A program made the translations under genes and the position numbers. Shown piece by piece: positions 44,393 through 55,555 of a stretch of 64,000 nt of DNA (positions are counted from its first letter, which is position 1; each line of letters starts with the position of its first letter). The notes beneath the pieces are model-generated. The model was not told the origin of the DNA, did not search any database, and saw only the letters and a program-made list of their open reading frames with translations. The DNA lies in NCBI GenBank assembly GCA_038380435.1, contig JAWZYU010000008.1, positions 75,840,020-75,904,019 on the forward strand, read 5' to 3'. This stretch comes from Ryuthela nishihirai (taxonomy: Eukaryota > Arthropoda > Arachnida > Araneae > Heptathelidae).

Positions 44393-44999
44393 ACAAATAT
44401 TGCTAAAAAACAAACTTTAATAGAAGTTTTAAAGATTTTCAGTTTCCTATGACATTTTGCTATTAAATGCTTATTTCAAAGTTAGAGAGTTTTGAAAATA
44501 ACTTTCCATTCACACAACATGGACTTGTCCCAATATTTTGAATAGACCAAATTGTTCATTTTCAAAGCTAAAAGTGAGGAAGAAATTTTTTTAAACTTTA
44601 AAATATAAAAATTTATATTTAAATGCTTTCCTGGGTGTCTTTGCTTTGTTATGGGGGGGGGAGTCATGCATGCTCTGATAATGCTATGAACAATGTTGGC
44701 AGTAGTTTTGCTACTGACAGTGCTTCCCATGCTGGACAGGTGAAGATGGATAGGTGATAAGACTAAGAGAAATGCACTGGCCCTTCAAGTCAGAGGTTGA
44801 GCATGGGGTCAAGAAAGCACAACTTTTATGAGAAAGGATATTCATAAACATATTTGGACATCCTCCAAAAAGCCTAAATACATAATGAAATTGATCACAT
44901 AGTAATCCGCAATTGGTTCAGAAGTAGTATCCAAAAACATCAGAAGCTAAAGAGGATCATTATATAGTAGGTTCCCATTGTAATATTAAACTAAACAGC

Positions 45000-45350
45000 A
45001 AATATTTTTGCAAAATGCAATTCATAACTCTAATTTAACATGGAAAAACTGCAGAATGAAGAGGGCAAGTGATGCTATGAAAATGAACTTGAAAATCTGA
45101 TACTAAACAACAATGTGGAGAACCTTTCAATAGATATTCAGAACAGCATTAAAATATCAGTGCAGAAAACAATTGGATTTAAAAATGGCACAGGAAAGAA
45201 TAAATGGTTTAATAACACATGTAACAAAATTATAAAGCAAACATAAAATCTAGTGAGAGTTGGCCAAAAATCTCAATGAAGAGTTTAATCTTAAATCATC
45301 AGGAAAAAGACAGAGCTAACATTAGTTCAATGTTAGCATGTTTCTAAAGT
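45000..45350 (+). pseudogene. Second, older LINE: linker piece 1
   Basis: In a broken frame, 'FKNGTGKNKWFNNTCNKII' type words are readable, as in the region between endonuclease and RT of several non-LTR retroelements. The same element appears to resume at 47371 beyond the inserted RTE R6. 44621-44999 is unassigned. Confidence 0.5.
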
Positions 45351-45495
45351 ACATTCCACATTCAAAGTAGGCATGTTTCTGGAGAGATGCGAGTTCAAGT
45401 CCCGTATGTCGGCGAAATTTTTTCCAAAAATTTTTTTACATCAAGACAATACAAATGCATCCTCCTCCTCCTCCTCCTCCTCAAGCAGTCATGGG

Positions 45496-46920
45496 CTACG
45501 GAGGTCCAACCAGACCGTGCAATTTAGTTCTCCAAGCAAGTCTATCCTGAGCTACATCTACTGCATCTGGCCACTGCACACCAATTCTAACAAGGTCCTG
45601 TTTGACATTGTCTGCCCACCGCATCCTAGGTCTCCCCTTCTTTCTGAGGCCTTTAGGCACACTGTTCATAACCCTATTCGCCATTCTATAATTATTCATA
45701 CGGGCAACATGGCCAAACCAACGGAGTCTCTCTCTGCACAATATGCTGCTTAAAGGAGGTTGCAAACTCCTTTGCCTAACCTCATCATTAGTTACAAAGT
45801 TGAACCACCTAATGCCCAAGATACTGCGTAAGCATCTGGAATCAAAAGCATCTAGTTTCCTGTTATCTTGTTTACAAAGTGTCCAAGTTTCACTACCATA
45901 ACTAACCCTAGAAAGAACCAAACTATTATACAGCCTAATTTTAGTCTTCAGGTGTATACTCCTATTTCTCCACACTCTCCATAGATTCTTAAAAGTTCCA
46001 GCAGTAATCCCTATTCGTCTGTTAATCTCATGCCGCACATCACCAGTATCTGTTACACAGCTCCCAAGATAATTAAACTGTGACACCTGCTCAAGACTGC
46101 AACCATTCAGATTAACTGAATCACAGCCTGCCTGACCAATTTTCATCACTTTAGTTTTCTCTCTGTTTATAACCAAACCTACTCTACTACCAGTCTCATC
46201 AACAGCTCGAATGAAAGAGTTCATCTCATCAACATCATTTGCCAAAAGGGCTAAATCATCAGCATAATCTAAATCAGAAATTTTCGTATCTCCAGCCCAT
46301 TTAAGGCCAAAATCTTTCCCTTGAAGTGAATTTCGCATAACATAATCAATAACCAAGCTAAAGAGAAAAGGCGACAAAATGCACCCTTGTCGAACACCAG
46401 AAGTAATGCTAAACCAACTGCTACAAGCCTTACCAACTCTCACACACGACTCAGTGTTATTATAGAGAGCTTTCATAATGTTAACTAACTTGTCTGGTAT
46501 ACCATATGATCTCACAATCAACCACAAATTATGACGATCAACAGAGTCGAAAGCCTTTTTGAAATCAACAAAGCTAGCAACCAAAGGTTTCTGAAACTCT
46601 AAACATTTCTCAAGAATCTGCCTAAGTGAAAATATCTGATCCACACATCCCCTACCACTTCTGAATCCACATTGCACATCACGCAATTGACTGTCAACCA
46701 GATTCTTAATTCTATTAAGCACAATCATGGAAAGAACTTTACCTGGAACAGAGAGTAGGCTGATACCCCTATAGTTATCACAAGAACTGCGATCACCTTT
46801 TTTGAAAATAGGGATAACAATAGCTCTGGTAAAATCCTTAGGAACCATGCCTTTATCATAAAAGATATTCAGAATTTCAGTCATCCAAGTGGTACCCGAA
46901 ACATTTCCAGCTCTAAGCAT
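45496..46920 (-). CDS. RTE reverse transcriptase, intact 474-codon frame (R6)
   Basis: This frame spans the RT and C-terminal domains without a stop. Motifs by residue from the listed Met: 'CDNYRGISLLS' 47-57, 'QCGFRSGRGCVDQIFSLRQ' 83-101, 'FVDFKKAFDSVD' 117-128, 'GVRQGCILSP' 175-184, catalytic 'YADD' 219-222, 'VINREKTKVMK' 250-260, 'YLGS' 284-287, and the C-terminal 'RLRWFGHVARM' 398-408 with 'GRPRMRWADNVKQD' after it. The real protein would start far upstream in the endonuclease; the Met is not a genuine start. It copies LINE RNA at the nicked target. Whether it is expressed is unknown, and the lack of an endonuclease means it cannot move on its own. Confidence 0.9.
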   Translation of the reverse strand: MLRAGNVSGTTWMTEILNIFYDKGMVPKDFTRAIVIPIFKKGDRSSCDNYRGISLLSVPGKVLSMIVLNRIKNLVDSQLRDVQCGFRSGRGCVDQIFSLRQILEKCLEFQKPLVASFVDFKKAFDSVDRHNLWLIVRSYGIPDKLVNIMKALYNNTESCVRVGKACSSWFSITSGVRQGCILSPFLFSLVIDYVMRNSLQGKDFGLKWAGDTKISDLDYADDLALLANDVDEMNSFIRAVDETGSRVGLVINREKTKVMKIGQAGCDSVNLNGCSLEQVSQFNYLGSCVTDTGDVRHEINRRIGITAGTFKNLWRVWRNRSIHLKTKIRLYNSLVLSRVSYGSETWTLCKQDNRKLDAFDSRCLRSILGIRWFNFVTNDEVRQRSLQPPLSSILCRERLRWFGHVARMNNYRMANRVMNSVPKGLRKKGRPRMRWADNVKQDLVRIGVQWPDAVDVAQDRLAWRTKLHGLVGPP

Positions 46921-46933
46921 TTCCGTAGTAATT

Positions 46934-47257
46934 TCATCTACCCCTGGGGATTTTATGAAGTTTAAGTTTAGAAACAGCCAAAATAACTTCAGATTGTGTT
47001 ATAGGGCCAACATTAAAGCCACCAATGCATCTATCATCATTGCAAACAATGGGAGTAGAACTAACTACATTGTTTAGAACATCACTGAAATGCTCAGCCC
47101 AATTAGCCATGACAGAATTCTCCCCTTCTATAACCTTACCTTGTTTATCCTTCAGTCCTTGTATGCCTGTCCGTTTTCTACCACACAAAACATTAACTAT
47201 CTGGTACAGCTCTCTGCTGTTGTGCTGTCTAACTGCTTCCTCAGCTTTGTCAGCCAA
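46934..47257 (-). pseudogene. R6 linker coding piece, frameshifted against RT
   Basis: 'MADKAEEAVRQHNSRELYQI', 'GRKRTGIQGLKDKQGKVIEG', 'WAEHFSDVLNNV' and 'QSEVILAVSKLKLHK' match R7 and R9. It runs out of frame at 46951, where one extra T would otherwise let it join the RT frame. Confidence 0.85.
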
Positions 47258-47370
47258 ACCATCAAGCCAAAGATTCTTATCAGCAGCTAACTGATCCTTT
47301 ACAAGTTTATTAAGGTCTCTGTAATGCTTTCTATTAGGACTAGTAGGGTATTGATTAAGGACATTCCTGC

Positions 47371-47890
47371 AGACCAGAGATATAAAATATATGTAGAGAA
47401 TTTACTAAAATCATTTAACAGGAAAATATATTTTTAAATAATCAGATTGAGGATATCCAGAGATCCCACAGGCTGAAGATAGCAAAAGTGTTCTACAGAG
47501 GAATTAAATATAACAAAGTCTCAAAAACTACACTACGACTGCAATAGTTAATGATATCAATGGTCAATTATAGCAACAGAGGATGGGATGATTGAAAGAT
47601 GGAGGAGACATTTTAATGAACTGCTGAACTGCGAGACTCCTAGGGAAACATTTACATGGATGAATATACTGGCCTGTGAACCAGATATTGAAAAATCTAC
47701 ATTAGAAGTAATTGAAAATATTTTTCAACTCAAGAACAATAAAGCAGTCAATATTGATGGGATTGACACTGAACTCATAAAAGGAGAAGGAACAGAACAA
47801 AATGAGAAAATTCATACACTTATTGAAATGATCTGGGAAATGGAAAGTATGCCAAAGGATTAGCATGATTCTCTAATCATACCTATATAA
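47371..47890 (+). pseudogene. Second, older LINE: linker to RT start, piece 2
   Basis: An open frame at 47588-47863 reads 'MIERWRRHFNELLNCETPRE', 'EVIENIFQLKNNKAVNIDGI', 'DTELIKGEG' and 'LIEMIWEMESMPKD', the RT N-terminal region common to RTE/Jockey/CR1 groups. Its divergence from the RTE copies shows a separate family. It ends at 'SLIIPI', where R7 begins. Confidence 0.75.
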
Positions 47891-47899
47891 AAGAAAGGA

Positions 47900-50030
47900 A
47901 ACAAGTTTAAGTTTAGAAATAGCTAATATAACTTCTGATTGTGTTTTAGGGCCAACATTATAGCCACCAATGCATCTATCATCATTGCAAACAATAGGAG
48001 TAGTAGAACTAATCACATTGTTTAGAACATCACTGAAATGCTCAGCCCACCTAGCCATGACAGAATCCTCACCTTCAATAACCTTACCTTGTTTATTCTT
48101 CAATCCCTATATACCTGTCTGTTTTCTACCACACAAAACATTAACTATCTGGTACAGCTCTCTGCTGTTATGCTGTCTAGCAGCTTCCTCTGCTTTGTCA
48201 GCCAAGCTATTAAGCCAAAGATTCTTATCAGCAGCTAACTGATCCTTTACACGTTTATTAACCTCTCTGTAATGCTTTCTATTAGGACTAGTAGGGTATT
48301 GATTAAGGACATTCCTGCAGTTCTTTCTTTCTGAAATAAGCTCAAGTGCCTTATCACTCAAATAATTCTGCCTCCTCTGCTCCTTTTTTCCTAAAAGAGC
48401 ACTGTTAGTTTCCAAAAACCCCTGTTTAAAATGGACCCATTCTTCCTCAACTTACATTATGACATCATTACATTATGACTTACATTATGACAGTCATGGT
48501 ATTAAGCAAACCATGACTGTCATAATGACTAAGTAACCTATCATGGTAACCTTTAGCTATAACTGGGTTTTTCAGAGCTTCAGTATTAAATGTAAATTTT
48601 TTAACCTTAGCACAACACTTCTTAAGTTTAAGTTGCAAGACACTTTTAACAAGGTAATGGTCAGATCCAATTTCTGCTCCCCTATATGCCCTGGTATTCC
48701 TAACAGAACTAGCCCATTTGCTGTTAATTAATATATAACCAATCATATTCTTATGCAGCCCATCAGGTGAAACCCATGTGTACTTATATATGTCGCAATG
48801 TTTGTAATAAGTGTTAGTTATTCTCAAACCATTGAGTTTACTTACCTGTAGGAGATGTTGCCCATTGCCATTGCAGCTACCTATACCAAAAGCACTTATC
48901 AGTCCTCCCCAAAGGTCAGAGTTAGTACAAACTTTGGCATTGAAGTCACCTAGAACAAGGGTAATATCTCCTTTCTTGACAAAATTGAAAATATCCTGAA
49001 GTTGTCCGTAAAACCTATCCTTCTCATCCTCATCAGCATCCTCAGTGGTGGCATAACAGCAGATAACATTCAAGTCTAACGCTTGTTTGAAATTTTGCTG
49101 TAAGAAACCTTTCATTAATTCACTCATATCCTAGAAGAGCATCACTAGCTTGTCTGCTGAGAAGCAGATCGACACTTTGGAAATGCTTGTTATCTTCCCT
49201 TCCTGAAAAGGAAAATTTAAGATTATTATTAAGAATTTGACCTTTATCTGTCCATCTGGTCTCTTGTAAGCTGAGAATATCTAAATTATAACGGTGGAAT
49301 TCTTGTGTGAGGACATCAAGAGAATAAGCTCTGTGCAAAGTCCTCGCATTCCAACTACCTATGGAGAGAAAATGGTTAGTGGGATGTTTAAAGAACTATG
49401 TTTATTGAGAGAGGAAATGGCAACAACATCAAACAGCCCGCTAATCACAGACATGGGGCAAAGACCCGTTCCCTCACCACTAAAGGCTGAAGCCATCTAC
49501 ACTGGAAGACTTCCCCCAATGATGTGGAATTTGACGATGCGAGTAGAAGCAAAGAGTTCAGGTGTGTGCGATGACCTAAGTTAAGGATTATCCATCAGCT
49601 GATAAACATAACCTGTGAATCTATTCACTTCAGGCTGTCAACCCACAAAGAAACAGAAAAAACAGCGGAAGATTTTACCTCCACAAAAGCCCATCAGTGC
49701 AGCAAATTCAGGATTCATAATCAAGCTCACAGCCTTAATTCAGTCCAGTGGGTTTATATTATCAGCACCAGGACCCTGTGTGGTTGACCACTCCTCAGCA
49801 GAGTAGAAAAGAAAAAGTAGCCATAGTTGTCCAGATCAGTAGGCCACACTAATCTGGCAGCCCTCCCCTTCCATTCACTTCCAGCAGAGAGTATCTCTTC
49901 TGAAAGGTACTAACAGTCTGCACCGCGAGAAGGCAAGGTCGGACATTATGTGCTATGCCTGACCGGTTCAATGCATCATCACAGGGGATTGGTGCATAGC
50001 TCTCCTTCCAGTGACTACCTAGCTACCATT
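47900..50030 (-). mobile_element. RTE-clade LINE R7, endonuclease half, lacking RT
   Basis: It has the 5' untranslated part (50030 to about 49400), endonuclease (49338-48480) and linker (48415-47905), but stops where RT should begin. The 3' loss is the reverse of usual LINE truncation, so a later deletion or a recombination with the neighbouring LINE is likely. Confidence 0.88.
48107..49338 (-). pseudogene. R7 endonuclease and linker frames
   Basis: 49338-49120 holds 'LDILSLQETRWTDKGQIL' with the catalytic Glu intact. 49127-48480 holds 'LGDFNAKVCTNSDLWGG' (Gly of KVG changed to Cys) and 'GSDHYLVKSVLQLKLKKCC'. 48415-48107 holds the 'KALELISERKNCRNVLNQYP' linker. A ~45-bp local insertion at 48455-48505 repeats 'acattatgac' three times and forms a perfect 17-bp-armed hairpin (48483-48499/48511-48527). 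Confidence 0.88.
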
Positions 50031-50700
50031 TACAGACCCATTTACAGATCCAAACCATAGGAACAACAAATGGTATCGCCACTTTTTCTCCTTTCTGCCA
50101 CTTTGGAAGATTTCTTGTACACATATTGCAGCATATGTGTGGTTCCCAATCTTGCATCCAAAATAAAACTCATACGGCACTTTCACTATTGGAGTGATGG
50201 CCCTTTTCTGGCTTGCAAAGTCACTTCCCCGCAAATGTAACAAAATGTACCTGCATTATTAACAGTTATGAGGCATCAATACTGCTGGATTAAACCTGCA
50301 AGGATCACTTATGTTGTACTTATGACTCAGGGGTCACTCTAAAGACTTGCTCACCCTATGAGACTTCGCTTACAACTAACGATTACATCATCTTTTGTCC
50401 ACGATCGTAAAGCTACAATGTCATGACTCAACTACATTGCATCAGATACATGCAATACTTCTGGGGATTGTGTGTATGGCAGGCTAATGCAATACAATGC
50501 AATATGTTGCAATCTGAAGTTTAAAATACAGCGTTGCAAAATGGTTACCTATGTACTCAATGCAGACTGAGTCATTTATACATGACCATCTCTGTCTCTC
50601 CTAGACAAGAATCAATCAACAAATTTTATTGTCATTTTCATGTTCAGCACCTCGAGATTAGCAAAGATTGGCTATTTTCATTACAAAGCCTTTTTGTGTG
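50031..50700. other. No feature recognised
   Basis: Only chance frames. A 'gcaatacaatgcaata'-type short repeat lies at 50485-50510. Confidence 0.45.
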
Positions 50701-50704
50701 TTGC

Positions 50705-52005
50705 CCAGTGTTATTAATTATGTTATGCGAAATTCACTGCAAGGGAAATATTTTGGCCTTAAATGGTCTGGAAATACAAAAATTTCTGATTTAGATTATG
50801 CTGATGATTTAGCCCTTTCGACAAATGAAGTTGATGAGATGAACTCTTTCATTCGAGCTGTTGATGAGACTGGTGGTAGAGTAGGTTTGGTTATAAACAA
50901 AGAGAAAACTAAAGTGATGAAAATTGGTCAGGCAGGATGTGATTCAGTTAATCTGAATAGTTGCAGTCTTGAGCAGGTGTCACAGTTTAATTATCTTAGG
51001 AGTTATGTAACAGATACTAGTGATGCAGCATGAAATTAACAGATGTATAGGGATTGCTGCCTGGACTTTTAAGAATCTATGAAGAGTGTGGAGAAATAGG
51101 GTATACCCCTGAAGACTTAAAATTAGACTGTAAAAGTTTGGCTCTTTCTAGGGTTAGTTATGGTAGTGAAACTTGAATGCTTTGTTAACAAGTTAACAGG
51201 AAACTTGATGCTATTGATTATAGATGCTTATGTAGTATTTTGGGCATTAGATGGTTCAACTTTGTAAGTAATCATGAGGTTAGGCCAAGGAGTCAGCAAC
51301 CTCCTTTGAGCAGCATATTGTGCAGATAGAGAGACTGTTGGCTTGGACATGTTGCCCCCTATGAATAATTTTAATTAAGCTGTTCCATATCGACATGACA
51401 TTGGGTTGTTTTACCTCTGAGCGGCACTTTCTTGCACACCATGGGCTAAATGGCCAGGTTACATGGACCCCAAAGGCTCAGAAAAGGTTGTGGGAGGGGA
51501 CCCACTGGAACAGCTGTTGGGAGACAGATGATAACCTCCCGTCAAGGCCATCCAGTGCGTTCTTTAATGTGCACAGGGTATGGCTATCCCACACATGGGG
51601 CCACAGCTTAACATCCCATCCAACAGACGGTGGTCTTTTCAAGTCCATCAGCGTCCCCTACTGACCGTGGGCAGAGCGGGGGTTTTGTGGAGATAAATCT
51701 CAATGCTTACCCAGCTGGGACTCGAACTGGGAACTACAGATTACGAATCTTGCACGCTACCGACTGAGCCACCCCCACCCCATAATTATAGATTAGTGAA
51801 TAGGGTTATGAACAGTGTCTAAAGGCCTCATGAAGAGGGGGAGACCTATGATGTGGTGGGCAGACAATGTCAAACAGGACCTTATTAGAATTGGTGTGCA
51901 GTGTCCAGATGCAGAAGATGTAGCTCAGGAGAGATATGCTTGAAGAACTAAACTGCATGATGTGGTTGGACCTTCGTAGCCCATGGCTGCCTGAGGATGA
52001 TGATG
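50705..52005 (+). pseudogene. RTE-clade LINE copy R8, split by a SINE
   Basis: It starts in 'VINYVMRNSLQGKYFGLKWS'. The open frame 50668-51033 holds 'DLDYADDLALSTNEVDEMNS' and 'VINKEKTKVMKIGQAGC'. The C-terminal part is strongly eroded (51034-51380), interrupted by a SINE, then resumes at 51785-52005 with the GGCTGCCTGAGGATGATGATG tail, where the family's CTGCTTGAGG has become CTGCCTGAGG. Confidence 0.85.
51395..51781 (-). mobile_element. SINE family A, moderately diverged, nested in RTE R8
   Basis: Full-length order from 'ttgggttgttttacctctgagc' to 'gactgagccacccccacccc'. About 25 differences from young copies, so an intermediate age. No clear target duplication. Confidence 0.88.
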
Positions 52006-52115
52006 ATGCCAAATGTTTTTTACATTTTTAAGACAAGTGACTCTTTTATTCATTCACTGGAAAACAAAATAATTCTATTACAGAACTATAATCTTTATGC
52101 TAGCACAATACTTAC

Positions 52116-52434
52116 CCTTCTGCAGTAAATGAGTTACCACGATCATTTGGTCTACTGTTATAGTACAGTGGGTCTGATTCTGTATCACTATATCTTCTAC
52201 TGTACTCAGATTGACTGTAGTCTCTTCCCATTTCTTCTGGGTCGATGTCATTTTCATAACTATTTTCATGTTCTATATACATGGTTTTGTCCAACTCTGA
52301 GGCCCGGTGTGTCAGTTCTGCAGCTCCACCAAACTGAGAAGCTGAACTATTAGGATGGTGAAAAGAGGCACTTGGGTGTTGTCCCGTGGGGTAGCTGACA
52401 TCACTGGTGTAGTCACTATCTTCTGAAACACCAG
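52116..52434 (-). CDS. unc-13: unc-13 (Munc13) exon, Ser/Tyr/Asp-rich N-terminal linker
   Basis: Acceptor TTATTGCAG|CT at 52435 and donor GAAGG|GTAAGT at 52115. The exon is 319 bp: two bases, 105 codons, two bases. The leading CT completes a TCT Ser codon with the final T of the 49-bp exon at 63877, and the trailing GG makes GGG with the first base of the next exon. The peptide opens 'GVSEDSDYTSDVSYPTGQHP' and includes 'HHPNSSASQF' and 'YSDTESDPLYYNSRP'. It is hydrophilic, with many Ser/Tyr sites that could be phosphorylated. I recall similar Ser-Asp-Tyr-Thr-Ser-Asp text in arthropod UNC-13 long isoforms. Assignment rests mainly on exact phase with the two neighbouring exons. Confidence 0.8.
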
Positions 52435-52726
52435 CTGCAATAAATTTCTACATAAATACATTGATCTTGATTACTGTTATAGATAGAAAATTTTCTTACA
52501 TGTAAAATTAAATATTACCTATAGTAATGCAAGTAATGAGTAAATATCAGCAGCGGATTTTGATATTTGCTACCCCTAGGTCATGTAGATTGGCAACCCT
52601 TTTTTATATTAAATATTAATGAAATATTTGTTTCCAAAGCCATTTTTATTTACTTAATGGTTACTATAAATTTACATTAAACAGAATAAAAAAAACACTT
52701 TTTAAATTGCAAAAAAATATATATAT

Positions 52727-53935
52727 ATACACACACACTGAAGAGCCAAAACATTATGACAACCTGCCTAATATGATGTTGGTCCTCCACGTGTCACTAA
52801 AACAGCTCTCTGCTTATTACAAGATTTCTAAAGGTGTTTGGCATCTGGTACAAACATGTTACCAGCAGATCCTTTAACTCTTGTAAGTTACATGGTTTAC
52901 ATGGTTGAGCCACCACAGATCGCATATGCTTTTCCAACACAAACCACAGATGCTCGATTAGATTGATATCTGGGGAATTTGGAGGCCAAGGTAATACCTG
53001 GAAATCTTCCTCATGTTCTGCAAACCATTCTTGAACAATCTGGGCAGTATGGCATGGCACATTATTCTACTGAAAGAAGGCACTACTAGAGGAGAATACC
53101 ATTGCAATGAAAGGATGTACCTGTTCTGCAATGATTTTTATGTAAGTGGTAGACGTCCTAGTTTCCTGCACATGAATGACTAGTTCCAGGGTTTCCCAGC
53201 AGAACATTGCCCAAAGCATTACACTTCCTCCACCAGCTTGTTTTTTATCCCACAGTGCATTTTGATGACAACACTTCCCCAGGTAAATGACACACACGTA
53301 TCCAGCCGTCTACATGGTGCAACAGGAAACGAGATTTATCAGACCAGACAGCCTTCTTCCTATCATTCAAGGTCCAGTTTTGATGCTTGTGTGCCCCATT
53401 GTAGGCACTTTCGATGGTGAGCCGAGGTTAGCATGGGCACTTGGAGCAGCCTGTTTTCAGTAGGGTTCGCTGTACTGTGTGTTGACACATTACTCCCATC
53501 ACCAGCATCCAAATTACAGGCAAGTTGAACCACAGTATCTCTTCTGTTGGCTTGTATCGTATGGGATAGCCTTCGCTCATCTCTAGCATCGATGAGCTGT
53601 GGTTGGCCCACACCTTTCCGGCGGTTTGTGGGTTTTCCCTCCTCGGACCACTTTTTGAAGGTACTAACCACAGTTGACTGTGAGCACCCCACAAGTCCTG
53701 CTGTCTCGGAAATGCTCTGATCCAGTCATCTGACCATTACAATTTGACTTTTGTCAAACTCACTTAAGTCCGCTGCCTTTCCTATCTGAAGAACAAGAAT
53801 AACTCTGATTAACAGAGCTCAGTATCAGGTGTTATACCATTTCATGACCTTCACACGTGCCGTTGTTTATCTGCAGTTGCTTTGATTTGTTATAAAGACA
53901 TGGTGGTCATAATGCTTTGGCTCTTTGGTGTATAT
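52727..53935 (-). mobile_element. Tc1-like DNA transposon, nearly complete
   Basis: The inverted ends are similar: 'gaagagccaaaacattatga' on the left and the complement of 'gtcataatgctttggctctt' on the right, with TA-rich flanks. Length about 1.2 kb, as for Tc1-type elements. The transposase on the minus strand is broken (separate entry). Confidence 0.9.
52797..53820 (-). pseudogene. Tc1-like transposase, inactivated
   Basis: N-terminal part (53692-53363): 'MGCSQSTVVSTFKKWSEEGK' helix-turn-helix and 'GVGQPQLIDARDERRLSHTI' (GRP hook-like). Middle: 'WSDKSRFLLHHVDGWIRV' (first Asp kept, the following Glu now Lys), then 'GGGSVMLWAMF' (53297-53067). C-terminal part (53060-52797): 'WPPNSPDINLIEHLWFVLEK'. 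The second catalytic region has become a stop followed by 'NNVPCHTAQ' (about 53060), removing the Asp of the usual QDNA motif. No active enzyme is expected. Confidence 0.9.
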
Positions 53936-54361
53936 TAGTGTCTAAGACTGGAATAGGGTATTTGAAAGCCATACACACTCTTATATTTGTAGACCCCTAT
54001 GATAAATCTATATATAAATAATGTATAACAGCATTATCGTGAAAATATAAAATTGTTATAAATACTATTATGAAGTAACTGTAGCCAGTGGTAAATCCAG
54101 GGTGTGACTACCTGGACAGATATCCCTGTGAAAAGTATTTATTAGCATTAATTCATTCCATTCATTCACAATGCACAACCAGTTAGAATGATTGTGGTTT
54201 AATCAAGGATGGTGAACAGGTTCAAATCCCACACATTAGCGAAACTTCTTTCCACAAAACCATTTAATGATTGTGGTGTTTTCATTATGTTCCCCCACTG
54301 TCTCATAATTTCTTGGATATGTCACTGGGTGTAGCAGTTGAAAACTAGTTGACTTATGCAG

Positions 54362-54575
54362 CTGTAGCAGAGTTTGACTAAGTTGTTAGCACGTCAGATT
54401 CATATTCTGAAGTTCCCAGCTTGAGACCTAACTGTGCTGACAAGATTTATCTCCACTACACTATCACCCTGCCTCAGTCAGATAAAGGACATTGATGGGC
54501 TTGAAAAGACCACCATCCATTGGATGAGACATAAAGCCACTTGCATGAGAGCCACACCCTGTGCATGTTAAAGAG
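54362..54575 (+). mobile_element. SINE family A, old head-side fragment
   Basis: 'agtttgactaagttgttagc' (A box), 'gttcccagcttgagacc' (B box), 'gatgggcttgaaaagacc', 'ggatgagacataaagcc' and 'ccctgtgcatgttaaagag' follow family A. It breaks off in the core. 53936-54361 is unassigned. Confidence 0.75.
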
Positions 54576-54825
54576 TAGTTTCTAAAATTGCAAAAATGTG
54601 TTAAATATAGTATAGGATCTGATTCAGGAGAATTCAGATAATCCCCTGAAGAATAGGATGTTTGTAGCAAAAATGGACTCTCATACTTGTAGGCCCCTGT
54701 GATAGATACGTAAATATATTATTATGAACTATTTACAGTGGAGGATCCAGGGCGTGTGGCACTTAAATACAAGTCTCATAGAGAAGTGATAATTTATTAG
54801 CATTAATTCATTCACAATGTATATG

Positions 54826-55200
54826 GTGTCTAAAAAATAATGATGGGGATTTCCAGAATCAATATGTAGTAAAAATATACAAATTCAAGGAAGTATAGGT
54901 ATTCCCCTTCTTGCCATATATGCTACAGCATATCTCTTGTTACTTACTCAGTTGCTTCTCTTATTCTGGCTTTCAAATCATTTAGGTGTTGAATTGTGTC
55001 CATGCAAACATAATTTTTTACGAAGCCTCTCAAAAAATAAAACAAGTGGTGTCAAATCACGGCTCCTTGGTGGCCATAGAATGGAATCACTCCTGCCAAT
55101 CCATCTGATAGGAAATGTTGCATTATGTTGCATTAGGAATTTTCACATCTCGAGAAATGTGGTGATGTATTGTTTGTGTGGTAGCTGCCTGTGAAACAGT
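54826..55200 (-). pseudogene. Mariner-type transposase C-terminal remnant
   Basis: The minus-strand translation reads 'FPIRWIGR', 'WPPRSRDLTPL' (the Asp-containing W-P-P-R-S-P-D-L-T-P-L motif) and, after a frame change, 'KNYVCMDTIQHLNDLKARIR'. One end, 'ataatgatggggatttccag' (54837-54857), may be near a terminal repeat. No N-terminus. Confidence 0.7.
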
Positions 55201-55285
55201 CTGAGTGAGGGAATGTGTAGGTACAACATTAAATGTGATACCTTTTGCAAATTTGGGGAAGTGCTTCTGGCAGCAATATAACAGT

Positions 55286-55491
55286 GATGCCCCCCCCCCC
55301 CCAAAAAAAAAAAAACAGTTTTCTTATATGAAATCTCTAATTTATGTGCTTTGAAACTTTTTATCTAAAATAGGCATCTTTGTATAATATTAATTTAGCC
55401 CCATAGTATATGTCCAACACACCAAAAACAGATTTAAAAAAGTGGAATATTTTAGCAATTGGGAAACCTAACTCAAGTCTTATTCTCAAAC

Positions 55492-55522
<31 letters not shown>

Positions 55523-55530
55523 AGAGAGAG
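55286..55530. repeat. Simple repeats: C/A run and C-(CA)n-(GA)n
   Basis: A 12-C then 12-A run lies at 55290-55315, and a 13-base C run followed by CACACA and GAGAGA lies at 55493-55535. The ORFs in this stretch are low complexity. Confidence 0.85.
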
Positions 55531-55555
55531 AGAGAACTAAATTCTGAGTATGTAC

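Larger units (their letters stand above)
45458..47369 (-). mobile_element. RTE-clade LINE R6, youngest-looking copy, 5'-truncated
   Basis: Runs from the (GAG)n tail at 45458-45482 and the CTGCTTGAGG 3' end through the whole RT to within the linker at 47369. It interrupts an older LINE. Only one frame break is obvious in 1.9 kb (a single extra T in the run at 46951-46954 relative to R3), making it the most intact RTE coding sequence in the window. Confidence 0.92.
37258..52115 (-). other. unc-13 intron, 14.9 kb, filled with transposons
   Basis: Bounded by donor GG|GTAAGT (52115-52114) and acceptor TTTAG (37258). The exon phases on either side match. It contains RTE copies R6, R7 and R8, four SINEs, MITEs and Tc1-like debris, listed separately. 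Confidence 0.75.
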
